Notes under the pieces: model-generated
Databases searched by the model: none
What the model saw: only the letters and a program-made list of their open reading frames with translations
Told to the model about the DNA's origin: nothing
Program-made: the position numbers and the translations under genes
Shown here: piece after piece, positions 18,512-26,845 of the stretch
Layout of the letters: the number at the start of each line of letters is the position of its first letter
Position numbering within the stretch: the first letter of the stretch is position 1
Source of the DNA: a marine bacterium B5-7
GTDB taxonomy: Bacteria; Pseudomonadota; Gammaproteobacteria; Arenicellales; CAJQKF01
Assembly (NCBI GenBank): GCA_021604525.1
Contig: BQJD01000003.1
Coordinates: 138,242-202,241, forward strand
Reading direction: 5' to 3'
DNA: 64,000 nt

Positions 18512-20164
18512 ATGGAAACCAGTTTGAATCGTGATAACCGGTATGACCATTCGAGATGGTCTATTGCGCATGTCATTGAACACCAGAGTATTGTTCGCAG
18601 CAAGCAAGTCTTCATAACCTGTGAAGATGAATCACTGACCTATGGACAGGCGTATTCAGATGCCGGTCGAGTATCGAATTATCTAGCCCTGAACGGAGCA
18701 GAAGTGGGTGATCCAGTTGCCGTTATGCTGCAAAACGGTCTCGAATTTTGCCGTATCTGGCTCGGCTTGGCACGGCTTGGCGCTGTACATGTTGCCGTGA
18801 ATACGGACTACCTGGGCCGTTTCCTCGTTCACGTGTTAAATAACTGTGAGGCACGCCTGATAATAGTAGATGCGAGTTATCTTGAGCGGATTGCCGATAT
18901 TGTCGATGAACTTCATTACGTAAAGAAAATATTGATAGTTGATAGCAATGTCAGCAGCCCGTCCATCGACTTGAATACCCGCTTCGATTTTACGATACCC
19001 CGATCACGAGGAGTTATTGAGATCGATATATTCTCAAAGTGGCGACAGTGCAATGACACCATCGACTTTGAGCCACCCACTTACAAGGATGTTGGTTGTG
19101 TTATGTACACATCCGGAACCACGGGTCCGTCCAAGGGTGTGCTGATGCCTCATGCACATCTCTACTTGTTCGGACTTGGTACCATTGAGCATTTCCAACT
19201 TGATGAAAATGATGTGTTTTATATTGTTCTACCGTTGTTTCATGCCAACGGTCTTTTCATGCAACTCTATGCGACCCTGATTGCCGGAGCCCGGGCAATC
19301 ATCAAGCGGCGTTTCAGTGCGAGTGCGTGGCTAAGCGATATCGTTAAATATCAGGCAACCGCTACCAATTCACTTGGTGCGGTGGCAGCTTTTGTCCTTG
19401 ATCAACCGCTGGGCGATATGGACAAAAAACACAATTTGAGAGTGATGGGATTGGCACCGGTGAGTGCGTCTTTGGAGGAACGACTGAAAGAACGCTTCGC
19501 CATCTCCCGGATCGTTGGCTTATACGGAATGACGGAGATTAATATTCCGCTTTACACTCATGTTGATGTTGATAAACCGAATAGTTGTGGCCGGGTGTGG
19601 GATCGTTATTACGAACTTATGATAGTTGATCCGGTAACGGATGAACAAAGAAAGTCGGGTGAGGTCGGAGAGATTGTCGTCCGACCGAAGCAACCGTTTG
19701 GATTTATGTCTGGCTATTTGAATATGCCGGACAAAACAGTCGAGGCGTGGCGCAACTTCTGGTTTCATACCGGTGATGCTGCATGGATGGACGATGACGG
19801 TGATGTCTTTTTCGTTGACAGAATCAAAGACTGCATTCGCAGGCGTGGTGAGAATATTTCGAGCTTTGAAGTGGAAAATGCTATTGCAGATTTTCCTGGA
19901 ATTCGTGAAGTGGCTGCTTATGCGGTGTCATCATCCATTGAAGGTACTGAGGATGAAGTGATGGTGGCTGTTGTTGGTGATGAAGAAAATATTGATGTGG
20001 ATGCGATCAGGGAATACCTCGCATCACAATTGCCATCCTTCGCGATCCCCCGATATATCAGGTTGATGTCGGAATTGCCCAAGACTCCAACAGGGAAAAT
20101 CCAGAAACACCTTCTGCGTCAGCAGGCGATTACGGAAGATACTCGCGACTACGCGAAATCTTGA
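18512..20164 (+). CDS. AMP-forming acyl-CoA synthetase/ligase (CaiC-like)
   Basis: The protein has 550 residues and belongs to the ANL adenylating superfamily: it activates a carboxylate with ATP, then transfers it to CoA. The motifs are YTSGTTGPSKGVLMPHAHLY (P-loop), LYGMTEINIPLYTHV, WFHTGDAAWMDDDGDVFFVD and DRIKDCIRRRGENISSFEVE, ending with TPTGKIQKHLLR carrying the catalytic Lys. The overall pattern resembles the crotonobetaine/carnitine-CoA ligase group. A good terminator follows at 20196. The substrate is unknown, and no dehydratase or CoA-transferase is adjacent. Confidence 0.88.
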   Translation: METSLNRDNRYDHSRWSIAHVIEHQSIVRSKQVFITCEDESLTYGQAYSDAGRVSNYLALNGAEVGDPVAVMLQNGLEFCRIWLGLARLGAVHVAVNTDYLGRFLVHVLNNCEARLIIVDASYLERIADIVDELHYVKKILIVDSNVSSPSIDLNTRFDFTIPRSRGVIEIDIFSKWRQCNDTIDFEPPTYKDVGCVMYTSGTTGPSKGVLMPHAHLYLFGLGTIEHFQLDENDVFYIVLPLFHANGLFMQLYATLIAGARAIIKRRFSASAWLSDIVKYQATATNSLGAVAAFVLDQPLGDMDKKHNLRVMGLAPVSASLEERLKERFAISRIVGLYGMTEINIPLYTHVDVDKPNSCGRVWDRYYELMIVDPVTDEQRKSGEVGEIVVRPKQPFGFMSGYLNMPDKTVEAWRNFWFHTGDAAWMDDDGDVFFVDRIKDCIRRRGENISSFEVENAIADFPGIREVAAYAVSSSIEGTEDEVMVAVVGDEENIDVDAIREYLASQLPSFAIPRYIRLMSELPKTPTGKIQKHLLRQQAITEDTRDYAKS

Positions 20165-20195
20165 GAGATGTTACGGTAGATCTTGGCACGGGCTT

Positions 20196-20233
20196 GATTA
20201 CTGGCCGTACTGAATACAGCCCGGTAATCTTTT
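20196..20233 (+). terminator. Rho-independent terminator after acyl-CoA ligase
   Basis: GATTACTGG (20196-20204) pairs with CCGGTAATC (20221-20229), one T-G wobble among nine pairs, with a 16-base loop, and TTTT follows directly. It lies 32 bases after the ligase stop, between convergent genes. Confidence 0.65.
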
Positions 20234-20275
20234 CCCCGAAAGAGAATAAATGAATTTCGAGGTCGCCTACCAGAC

Positions 20276-20542
20276 TCAAGGCTTCTCTTTATCCGAATCG
20301 CCCGACTTTGAACCGACATCCTTCATGGATTTCCAAAACAGGTTCTGCATGGTTTCGAACGACTTGAGATTACCGGTCAGGAAGGGTTCCATCAGTTTGA
20401 CAGGATCGTAATCGGTCACGCCATCAGTTACCCGCTTGCGAATTTCTTCCATCAATTCCTGTTGAATTGCAGTTACATCCGGAAGCCCTAGAAAACGACG
20501 CAGTTCCTCGGGACTGATATCAATCTCGATATTGATCTTCAT
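20276..20542 (-). CDS. DUF6489-family small protein
   Basis: This 88-residue soluble protein starts MKINIEIDISPEELRRFLGL, then PDVTAIQQELMEEIRKRV, and ends with a charged tail. The opening, a beta strand plus the EELRRFLGLPDV run, is what I recognise as the DUF6489 family, whose function is unknown. It follows the TRAP large-permease gene by 26 bases on the same strand and is probably co-transcribed with it. Confidence 0.7.
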   Translation of the reverse strand: MKINIEIDISPEELRRFLGLPDVTAIQQELMEEIRKRVTDGVTDYDPVKLMEPFLTGNLKSFETMQNLFWKSMKDVGSKSGDSDKEKP

Positions 20543-20568
20543 TATGTAATACGTATTTCAACAATTTG

Positions 20569-23226
20569 TTAAAAGTATAGCGAGATATCCTTATGATGCG
20601 AGCGGCAACTGGCGATTACCTCAGCTTGATCACTTGTCAGTCGAGATTGCAGCCTCATGCCGATAGACTCCTTCAACAGGTCGTCGTAGTTCGCCAGTTG
20701 TTCGCCCAAGGTATCGGCTGCTTTCTGTCGCCAAGTGAGTTCTGTGCGATACGTTTGTATAGCGTCCTCAAGCTTTTCCATTGCCGCTGTACGATTTGGG
20801 TTTTCCCCTTTAAATTCGCGGCGAACTTTTGCAAAAGCCGAACGAATCTGGCTCGCATCAGTAAGAGAAGAAAATTGACTTTCAACCTCCTTTAAGCGCT
20901 CTGTAGCAGCACTCGGAGATTCATCCAGAACAACCTGTCTTAAGGCTTCGACCGATTGATCGAGTGCGGCTAGCTGTTCAACTTCAGTCAGCACCTGATT
21001 GAGTTCCTGTATTGGCTCGTAGGCGTCATCGACACCACGACGATATGCAAGGCGTGCCTTGTTCTGACTATCTGCCAGTTCCAGAAATTGCTTTCGTGCA
21101 TCATCCCATTCCGACGGTAATGATTCATTCAGTTCAACTTTATGACGCTCTAATTTTTCTATAGCAGTAGTCAACTTAGCCAGTTGTTCATCAGAGGCGC
21201 CTTCTTGGGTCTCACGTCGGTAGCGCTGATCGATCTCTGCAATTTTCTCATCAATGCCGCGCAACTCTCTTTGAATGTTGCGCACCTTGCGATGTAACGG
21301 TCGATAAGATTCAGCGTATGTTTCTATAGCCTCGTCGGTAGTTTTAATTCCTTTCAGGTTTTCAAAACTTGCCAAGGCCGATACAAATGACGCTTCAATT
21401 TTGCTACGCGTCTTGGCGGGTAGTACAGATAGATCGACTTTGCTCATGGCATTAATCCGATCCTCCAGCATATCTCGATTTTCCTGAAAATAGCCGGCCA
21501 TGTATTCTTCGATACATTCCTGTAGTTGAGGATTTTGTGGTGGTGGTGCGGTTGGTGAAGTCAGGAATGTACGGCTCGGCAGAAAATTTACCAGTGGCGG
21601 GTTAAAACCAACAATGGCTAGTGCAATCAGTTGCAATACAATAAAGGCAATGGCACCGCGATAGATTTGTGTGGTCTTAAGGGACGGTGGGGCTACACCT
21701 CGAAGATAAAATAGTGAAAAGCCGAACGGTGGTGTCAGGAACGATGTCTGCATATTAATGCCCACCATGACACCAAGCCACACGGCAGTGACATTGGCGG
21801 ATGGGTCAGCTAACAGTATCGGCGCCATGATCGGCACCACCACGACTGCGATCTCAATGAAGTCCAGGAAAAACCCCAGTACGAAAATTACTGCCATGAC
21901 GACAATGAACTGTGCCCAAAATCCACCCGGCAGGCTGGTCAGGAACTCTTTCACCAATTCCTCGCCACCGAAACCACGAAAAGCAGCGGTCAACATGGCA
22001 GCACCCAGCAGGATAATAAATACCATTGAGGTGGTTTTAGCCGTCTCGATGCAGACGCCGCGAAGAGTGTTGTCGATCTTGAATGTGCGCCATGCACTCC
22101 ATAAAACGGCTGTGAGCAAGCCGATCACGGCAATACCAGCCATGGCAATCCCGGAGTAATCATCGGGTGTTGCGTTTTTGATGTTGAGATCGTAGTTACG
22201 ACTGAAAAAGAAGATGAAACCTACAGATATCCCGGCGAGGATTGCTGGATAGTAGGCGCTGCGCTTCCCCTCAAAAAGGCGATAGCCGGCCATAATCATG
22301 GCGCCGATGGCACCGATTGCGCCTGCCTGATTGACAGTCGCGATACCGGCGATGATGGAGCCGAGTACAATGACAATTAATGCCAGGGGTGGGACCAGAG
22401 CCAACACGACCCGAACGGCGAAGCGAAGATTGATTTTTCCCTCGAAATGAACCGGCGGCGCCAACTTCGGTCGAATCAGCGCAACGATGAGGATGTAAGC
22501 CATATAAAGTCCGACAAGAATCAGACCGGGAATAAAAGCACCGAGAAACATCTCACCGGCACTGGTTGAGGTGACGTCAAACACCGAGGGCATATTGAAT
22601 TCGCCGGTAGCGAATTTATAGGCGGTTTTTCGTAAAGTCGCGGCCTGATCAGCGGCGCTTGAAAGCTGATCTGCGAGAATAATCAGAACAATGGATGGCG
22701 GAATAATTTGCCCCAATGTACCGGAAGCGCAGATCGTGCCGGCGGCAAGAGGTTTGGAATAGTTGTTGCGCAGCATGGCGGGTAAGGAAATAAGACCCAT
22801 TGCCACAACCGTAGCGCCTACAATTCCGGTGGTAGCGGCGAGCAGTGCGCCAACGAATACGACTGATATGCCCAGCCCACCCGGTATGGGACCGAATAAC
22901 TGAGCCATGGTAACCAGCAGATCCTCGGCAATCTTTGATCGCTGCAGCATGATACCCATGAAAATAAACAGCGGTATCGCTATCAGCGTATCTCGCTCAA
23001 CCTCCCAGTACACTCCCCTGAAATTTGTAATGCCTGCAGTCAACCATTGGGTCGGGCCATCGTGGGCGAAAAACGCGCTGGCATCACCTACGAATAGATA
23101 GCCACAAAGTGCCGCGAGAGAGATTGTCAGAATAGCTGAGCCAGGCAAGGCGAAAGCCACCGGAAAACCGGAGCTTAATGCACTGATCATGATCAGCAAA
23201 AGAATTGTGAGAAATACCAGTTCCAT
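20569..23226 (-). CDS. dctM: TRAP transporter large permease (DctM) with long coiled-coil C-terminal extension
   Basis: The product has 885 residues, far longer than usual DctM subunits (about 430-600). Residues 1 to about 548 form the membrane domain: many hydrophobic segments, DTLIAIPLFIFMGIMLQRSK, GALLAATTGIVGATVVAMGL, ASGTLGQIIPPSIVLIILAD, then QTSFLTPPFGFSLFYLRGVA near its end. After a Pro-rich linker (about 555-570, SPTAPPPQNPQ) comes about 315 residues of charged, heptad-like helix with runs such as LHRKVRNIQRELRGIDEKIA. TRAP systems import organic acids using Na+ gradients; DctM is the carrier. It lies 26 bases after dctQ. The extension is in frame with no disruption, so it is a genuine fusion rather than two genes. 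Confidence 0.9.
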   Translation of the reverse strand: MELVFLTILLLIMISALSSGFPVAFALPGSAILTISLAALCGYLFVGDASAFFAHDGPTQWLTAGITNFRGVYWEVERDTLIAIPLFIFMGIMLQRSKIAEDLLVTMAQLFGPIPGGLGISVVFVGALLAATTGIVGATVVAMGLISLPAMLRNNYSKPLAAGTICASGTLGQIIPPSIVLIILADQLSSAADQAATLRKTAYKFATGEFNMPSVFDVTSTSAGEMFLGAFIPGLILVGLYMAYILIVALIRPKLAPPVHFEGKINLRFAVRVVLALVPPLALIVIVLGSIIAGIATVNQAGAIGAIGAMIMAGYRLFEGKRSAYYPAILAGISVGFIFFFSRNYDLNIKNATPDDYSGIAMAGIAVIGLLTAVLWSAWRTFKIDNTLRGVCIETAKTTSMVFIILLGAAMLTAAFRGFGGEELVKEFLTSLPGGFWAQFIVVMAVIFVLGFFLDFIEIAVVVVPIMAPILLADPSANVTAVWLGVMVGINMQTSFLTPPFGFSLFYLRGVAPPSLKTTQIYRGAIAFIVLQLIALAIVGFNPPLVNFLPSRTFLTSPTAPPPQNPQLQECIEEYMAGYFQENRDMLEDRINAMSKVDLSVLPAKTRSKIEASFVSALASFENLKGIKTTDEAIETYAESYRPLHRKVRNIQRELRGIDEKIAEIDQRYRRETQEGASDEQLAKLTTAIEKLERHKVELNESLPSEWDDARKQFLELADSQNKARLAYRRGVDDAYEPIQELNQVLTEVEQLAALDQSVEALRQVVLDESPSAATERLKEVESQFSSLTDASQIRSAFAKVRREFKGENPNRTAAMEKLEDAIQTYRTELTWRQKAADTLGEQLANYDDLLKESIGMRLQSRLTSDQAEVIASCRSHHKDISLYF

Positions 23227-23252
23227 TTATCGTGCCTTGAGGGTGGGAACGT

Positions 23253-24275
23253 CTAGTGAACAGGAGCAGATTCCAGTTGTGGAACCTCTGCGCCTCGAAT
23301 GACCGCGACACTTCGCAGAAAATAACTGATGAATTGCACCATCATCGATATTGCATAGATCAGCAGAAATCCGGCCATCAGGTATTTGGTATACATGCCA
23401 AAGCCACTTTGCGAAATTTCATGATTCAGTAATGGGCTGGAAATAATGCTGGATTTACTACTCAAACCACGACTCAGGATAATCCAGCATATGGGAACTC
23501 CCAGCATTAGCGAACCGATAGCGTTAGCCCAGGCTTTGCTTCGGTCGGAAAAATACGCATAGACAACGTCGACTCGGACATGACCCTCATGGATGAGCGT
23601 GTAGGAGCTGGCGAAAAGGAATAGTGCGGCATACCAGAAACGTACCAAATCGCCCATGAATGCCTGTTCGTAAGAAAAGATGAACCGTGCAATAACGATC
23701 TGAAACTCGGCAATGACAACCAGAATTGCCAACCAGTGAAAACCGATGGAACGAGTGAAATATGCGATGACCATGGATGTGACGATTAACGGATAATGCA
23801 CATGAGTGCTTCTATACTCGGGCCGTCCGAGTTGAGTAATCAATCCCTCCGAGATCCAACCGGACAGCATTTCCTCAATTCTCATGAATGAGATAACCAT
23901 ATCGGCCAGGCCGACCAGCAATACTGACCAGAACGCGGCACGGATAATAAAAGCGGATATCGATGCAAACGTATCTGAATCCATGAGCAGGCTTCGTTTT
24001 GGACCAGCTGAGACGAATGTAAACACCGCGACAAGCGCCAACGGGTAGATCAACAGTTGAGACCAGGCTAGTAATAATGTGTTGCCGGATAGTAGATATC
24101 GCTCATCACCACCAAAATGCTTGAACAGTGCTTCCGTCCCCGGCCATTCAAGCCAGAAGGTCAAGTAACTATTCAAGAGAAATGCCACCATTGCCGCGAA
24201 AAGAATCCAGGCAACAAGCCGAACAGTGAAATCGATACCGTCAGTGGCTATGCCCGCGTTTTGAGAACTGGTCAT
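23253..24275 (-). CDS. dctQ: TRAP transporter small permease (DctQ)
   Basis: The 340-residue membrane protein is longer than the usual DctQ of 160-230 residues. The core DctQ signature lies in the second half (FWYAALFLFASSYTLIHEGH, then VRVDVVYAYFSDRSKAWANA), with extra N-terminal transmembrane segments as found in large DctQ subunits paired with mannitol/chloroaromatic-type binding proteins. It precedes dctM by 26 bases and is separated from dctP by 224 bases containing a terminator hairpin. Confidence 0.88.
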   Translation of the reverse strand: MTSSQNAGIATDGIDFTVRLVAWILFAAMVAFLLNSYLTFWLEWPGTEALFKHFGGDERYLLSGNTLLLAWSQLLIYPLALVAVFTFVSAGPKRSLLMDSDTFASISAFIIRAAFWSVLLVGLADMVISFMRIEEMLSGWISEGLITQLGRPEYRSTHVHYPLIVTSMVIAYFTRSIGFHWLAILVVIAEFQIVIARFIFSYEQAFMGDLVRFWYAALFLFASSYTLIHEGHVRVDVVYAYFSDRSKAWANAIGSLMLGVPICWIILSRGLSSKSSIISSPLLNHEISQSGFGMYTKYLMAGFLLIYAISMMVQFISYFLRSVAVIRGAEVPQLESAPVH

Positions 24276-24430
24276 AGGGAATAGTGCAGTTTAAATAGTG
24301 AAGTAAGGTTGTCTTAATCAACATGATGATTTGATCGGCCTGGTAGATCAACCCTGGTTCTCATGGCTGAACATCGATAATCATCATGCAGAACAACAAA
24401 CACTAAGTGAAATTTTCATGACGCCTTGAG

Positions 24431-24456
24431 AAAACGGAGCCCTGGGGCTCCGTTTT
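24431..24456. terminator. Strong hairpin between dctP and dctQ
   Basis: AAAACGGAGCCC (24431-24442) is perfectly complementary to GGGCTCCGTTTT (24445-24456), giving a 12-base inverted repeat with a minimal loop. On the minus strand a T-run closes the stem. It lies about 45 bases past the dctP stop, so it probably terminates most dctP transcripts while allowing some readthrough into dctQM, a common way to make more binding protein than permease. Confidence 0.7.
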
Positions 24457-24499
24457 CAGTTGGTCGTAAGTTGTGTGGCGTTCTATGCCGTGACTGAAT

Positions 24500-25591
24500 T
24501 TACAGCCCCAGTACGCGATTACGCTGATTGATGTAGGCAACATCCGAAATCTTCGCCCAGCCACCCACTTCCGAACGAGCGCTGAGGAAACTCTCGTGGA
24601 TGCGCTTGGCAAGATCACTGTGTGCCACAACTTCTGCAAACACTTCATCGGCGGCTACACCGAAGCTGTCGTAAACGTCATCGTTGAATTCACGCAATTC
24701 GACGCCTTGCTCCTTGATCAACTTGGCAAGTGAAGCACCGTTCTTGGCATTGTATTCCGACATCATCACATCGTTTTCCATCGATGCAGCGGCTTCAATG
24801 ATTATTTGATCAGACTTCGACAGACTTTCCCAGAATTCCTTGTTCATGCCGCATGAAAGCATTGAACCCGGTTCATGCATACCCGGATAGTAATAGTACT
24901 TGGCGGCTTCGTAGAATTTCATTGCCGCATCATTCCACGGACCTACCCATTCGGTTGCGTCGATTGCGCCGGATACCAGATTTTCGTAGATCTGACCGCC
25001 AGGCAGGGAAACCGGTGAGGCGCCAAGTTTGGCGATGACATCGCCACCAAGACCCGGCATACGCATTTTTAATCCGTTGAAATCGTCTGCAGATTCGATT
25101 TCCTTGTTAAACCAGCCGCCCATCTGGACGCCGGTGTTACCGCACATCAGGTTTTTTAGTCCAAAACCGCCAGCCAACTCGTCCCATAGTTCCTGACCAC
25201 CGCCGAATCGGATCCAGGCATTGATTTCGGTATAGGTTAATCCAAACGGAACTGCAGTGAAGTAGGCCCAGCCCGGATGCTTGCCTTTCCAATAGTAATC
25301 AGCACCGTGGTACATCTGGGCGTTGCCGGATGCAACTTCATCAAATGAATCAAATGCACCAACACGTTCGCCTGCAGCAAAGTACTGCACCTGAATACGG
25401 CCGTCCGTCATATTGGTAATACGCTCAGCGAACCGTTGGGCACCTGTACCGAGCCCCGGGAAATCACGCGGCCAGGTACTGACCATATTGATTTCGATGC
25501 GATTTTGGGCAATGGCCGGTGCAGCGATTGTCGATGCGCCGGCGGCAGCGCCAGCGGCGGCAGCGCCTTTTAGAAGGTCACGTCGTTTCAT
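24500..25591 (-). CDS. dctP: TRAP transporter substrate-binding protein (DctP, mannitol/chloroaromatic type)
   Basis: The product has 363 residues. The leader MKRRDLLKGAAAAGAAAGAS, followed by a hydrophobic stretch ending AIAQ, resembles a Tat signal, so it is periplasmic. The mature start (IEINMVSTWPRDFPGLGTGA) and the run GAIDATEWVGPWNDAAMKFY are typical of TRAP binding proteins annotated as mannitol/chloroaromatic type; these commonly bind carboxylates such as alpha-keto acids. ATG 25591 has an excellent site (AAGGAG, 8 bases upstream); an upstream in-frame codon at 25627 lies before it and is unlikely to be used. Confidence 0.9.
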   Translation of the reverse strand: MKRRDLLKGAAAAGAAAGASTIAAPAIAQNRIEINMVSTWPRDFPGLGTGAQRFAERITNMTDGRIQVQYFAAGERVGAFDSFDEVASGNAQMYHGADYYWKGKHPGWAYFTAVPFGLTYTEINAWIRFGGGQELWDELAGGFGLKNLMCGNTGVQMGGWFNKEIESADDFNGLKMRMPGLGGDVIAKLGASPVSLPGGQIYENLVSGAIDATEWVGPWNDAAMKFYEAAKYYYYPGMHEPGSMLSCGMNKEFWESLSKSDQIIIEAAASMENDVMMSEYNAKNGASLAKLIKEQGVELREFNDDVYDSFGVAADEVFAEVVAHSDLAKRIHESFLSARSEVGGWAKISDVAYINQRNRVLGL

Positions 25592-25604
25592 TAAAGAACT
25601 CCTT

Positions 25605-25626
25605 ATGTATTTCAATATGTATTTCA
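25605..25626. repeat. Ten-base direct repeat upstream of dctP
   Basis: ATGTATTTCA occurs at 25605-25614 and again at 25617-25626, a 12-base period, immediately upstream of the dctP Shine-Dalgarno (complement of 25599-25604). It may be a binding site for a regulator or RNA, or chance in A+T-rich DNA. Confidence 0.3.
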
Positions 25627-25827
25627 ACTATTTCTGAAATAAACAACGGTGAAGTTGTGTTCCAGTTTTTGGTGACTTATGAGCACGGGTGTGCCATCGG
25701 ATCGTAAAGCCAAGCCAGGCAAATGCAATCGTAAATAATTACCACCCCCAGCAACTGGAGTATGTTAGCAACGTTTCACTGGGCAGGCAAAAAGTAATTG
25801 CTTCCCAAAGTCAACTAATATATAAAT

Positions 25828-25847
25828 ACATAAACATATCTTTATAT
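25828..25847. promoter_or_regulatory. SahR-like operator palindrome
   Basis: ACATAAACATATCTTTATAT is an imperfect 20-base palindrome with 8 of 10 base pairs matching, located 15 bases before the ArsR-methyltransferase start. The A+T-rich ATATC/GATAT-type symmetry resembles sites known for SahR-type ArsR regulators of the methionine cycle. Symmetry is seen directly; regulator assignment is inferred. Confidence 0.5.
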
Positions 25848-25861
25848 TAGTTCCTGTTGTG

Positions 25862-26842
25862 ATGCTTGATTCTTTTTTAAATGCAATGAGGGCGCTGGCG
25901 GAGTCAACCAGGGTGCGAATAGTTGCCGTTTTGTTGCATGGCGAATTAACCGTTACGGAACTCACATCAATACTTGAACAAAGCCAACCTCGTGTCAGTC
26001 GACATCTGAAAATCCTGACTGCGGCTGGTTTAATCGAGCGTTATCAGGAAGGCACATGGGTGTTCTACAGGTTGTCGAATCATTCACTGACAGACGCGCT
26101 GAACGACTGCATCCCGATTGACGATCGAATTATCGTCAATGACCTGCAACGGCTTGAAAAACTACGCGCGGAAAGACGTGAAGCGGCTGCTGAATATTTT
26201 AAACAGAATGCCCGACGATGGGATCAGATTCGTGCCCGTTATGTGTCCGAGGAATCGGTGGAGGCACGACTAATATCGATGATCGGTAAAAGGGTATTTG
26301 ATCAGCACATCGATCTTGGTACCGGCACTGGACGAATGATCAGGCTGTTTGCACCGTTCACAGGTGTTGCAGTTGGTATCGATAATAGTCGTGAAATGCT
26401 TGCAGTGGCGCGTGCCAATCTTGATTCGGCAAAACTGCGACATTGCCAGGTGCGATTTGGCGATATTCGTACGCTTGATGTCGATAACGCCAGCGTGGAC
26501 TTTGTGACAGTTCACCATGTGCTTCATTACCTCGACGAACCTGCCGAGGTGTTGCATGAAGCCGCACGAATATTAAAACCCGGCGGAATAATTTTGATTG
26601 TCGATCTTGCTCCCCACGACAATGAGTTACTGCGCACCGAGTTTGCGCATCGACGGCTGGGCTTTGCTGAATCCGAGATTGCAGGATTAATTCAGGAAGC
26701 CGGTCTTGAGTGTGAAGCAGTTGAATCAATCAGTGACAATGCCCCAGTGACCGGCGAACGAGCACCGCTTGATGTCGTTATCTGGGCTGCATCTCATGAT
26801 GGCAATAACCGTATTAAGAAAACTTATACCGGAGTCTTGTAG
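25862..26842 (+). CDS. ArsR-family regulator fused to SAM-dependent methyltransferase (SahR-like)
   Basis: This 326-residue protein has two parts. Residues about 1-90 are an ArsR winged helix (RALAESTRVRIVAVLLHGEL, then LEQSQPRVSRHLKILTAAGL). Residues about 125-310 are a class I methyltransferase with motif I LGTGTGRMIRLFAP, motif II-like VGIDNSREML, and later HHVLHYLDEPAEVLHEAARI followed by LKPGGIILIVDLAP. No metal-binding Cys pair typical of metal sensors is present in the ArsR part. Three bases after the stop begins metF, and a palindrome sits just upstream, so I infer control of methionine-cycle genes with SAM or S-adenosylhomocysteine as ligand. ATG 25862 follows GTG 25859; either could be used. 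Confidence 0.85.
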   Translation: MLDSFLNAMRALAESTRVRIVAVLLHGELTVTELTSILEQSQPRVSRHLKILTAAGLIERYQEGTWVFYRLSNHSLTDALNDCIPIDDRIIVNDLQRLEKLRAERREAAAEYFKQNARRWDQIRARYVSEESVEARLISMIGKRVFDQHIDLGTGTGRMIRLFAPFTGVAVGIDNSREMLAVARANLDSAKLRHCQVRFGDIRTLDVDNASVDFVTVHHVLHYLDEPAEVLHEAARILKPGGIILIVDLAPHDNELLRTEFAHRRLGFAESEIAGLIQEAGLECEAVESISDNAPVTGERAPLDVVIWAASHDGNNRIKKTYTGVL

Positions 26843-26845
26843 CAA

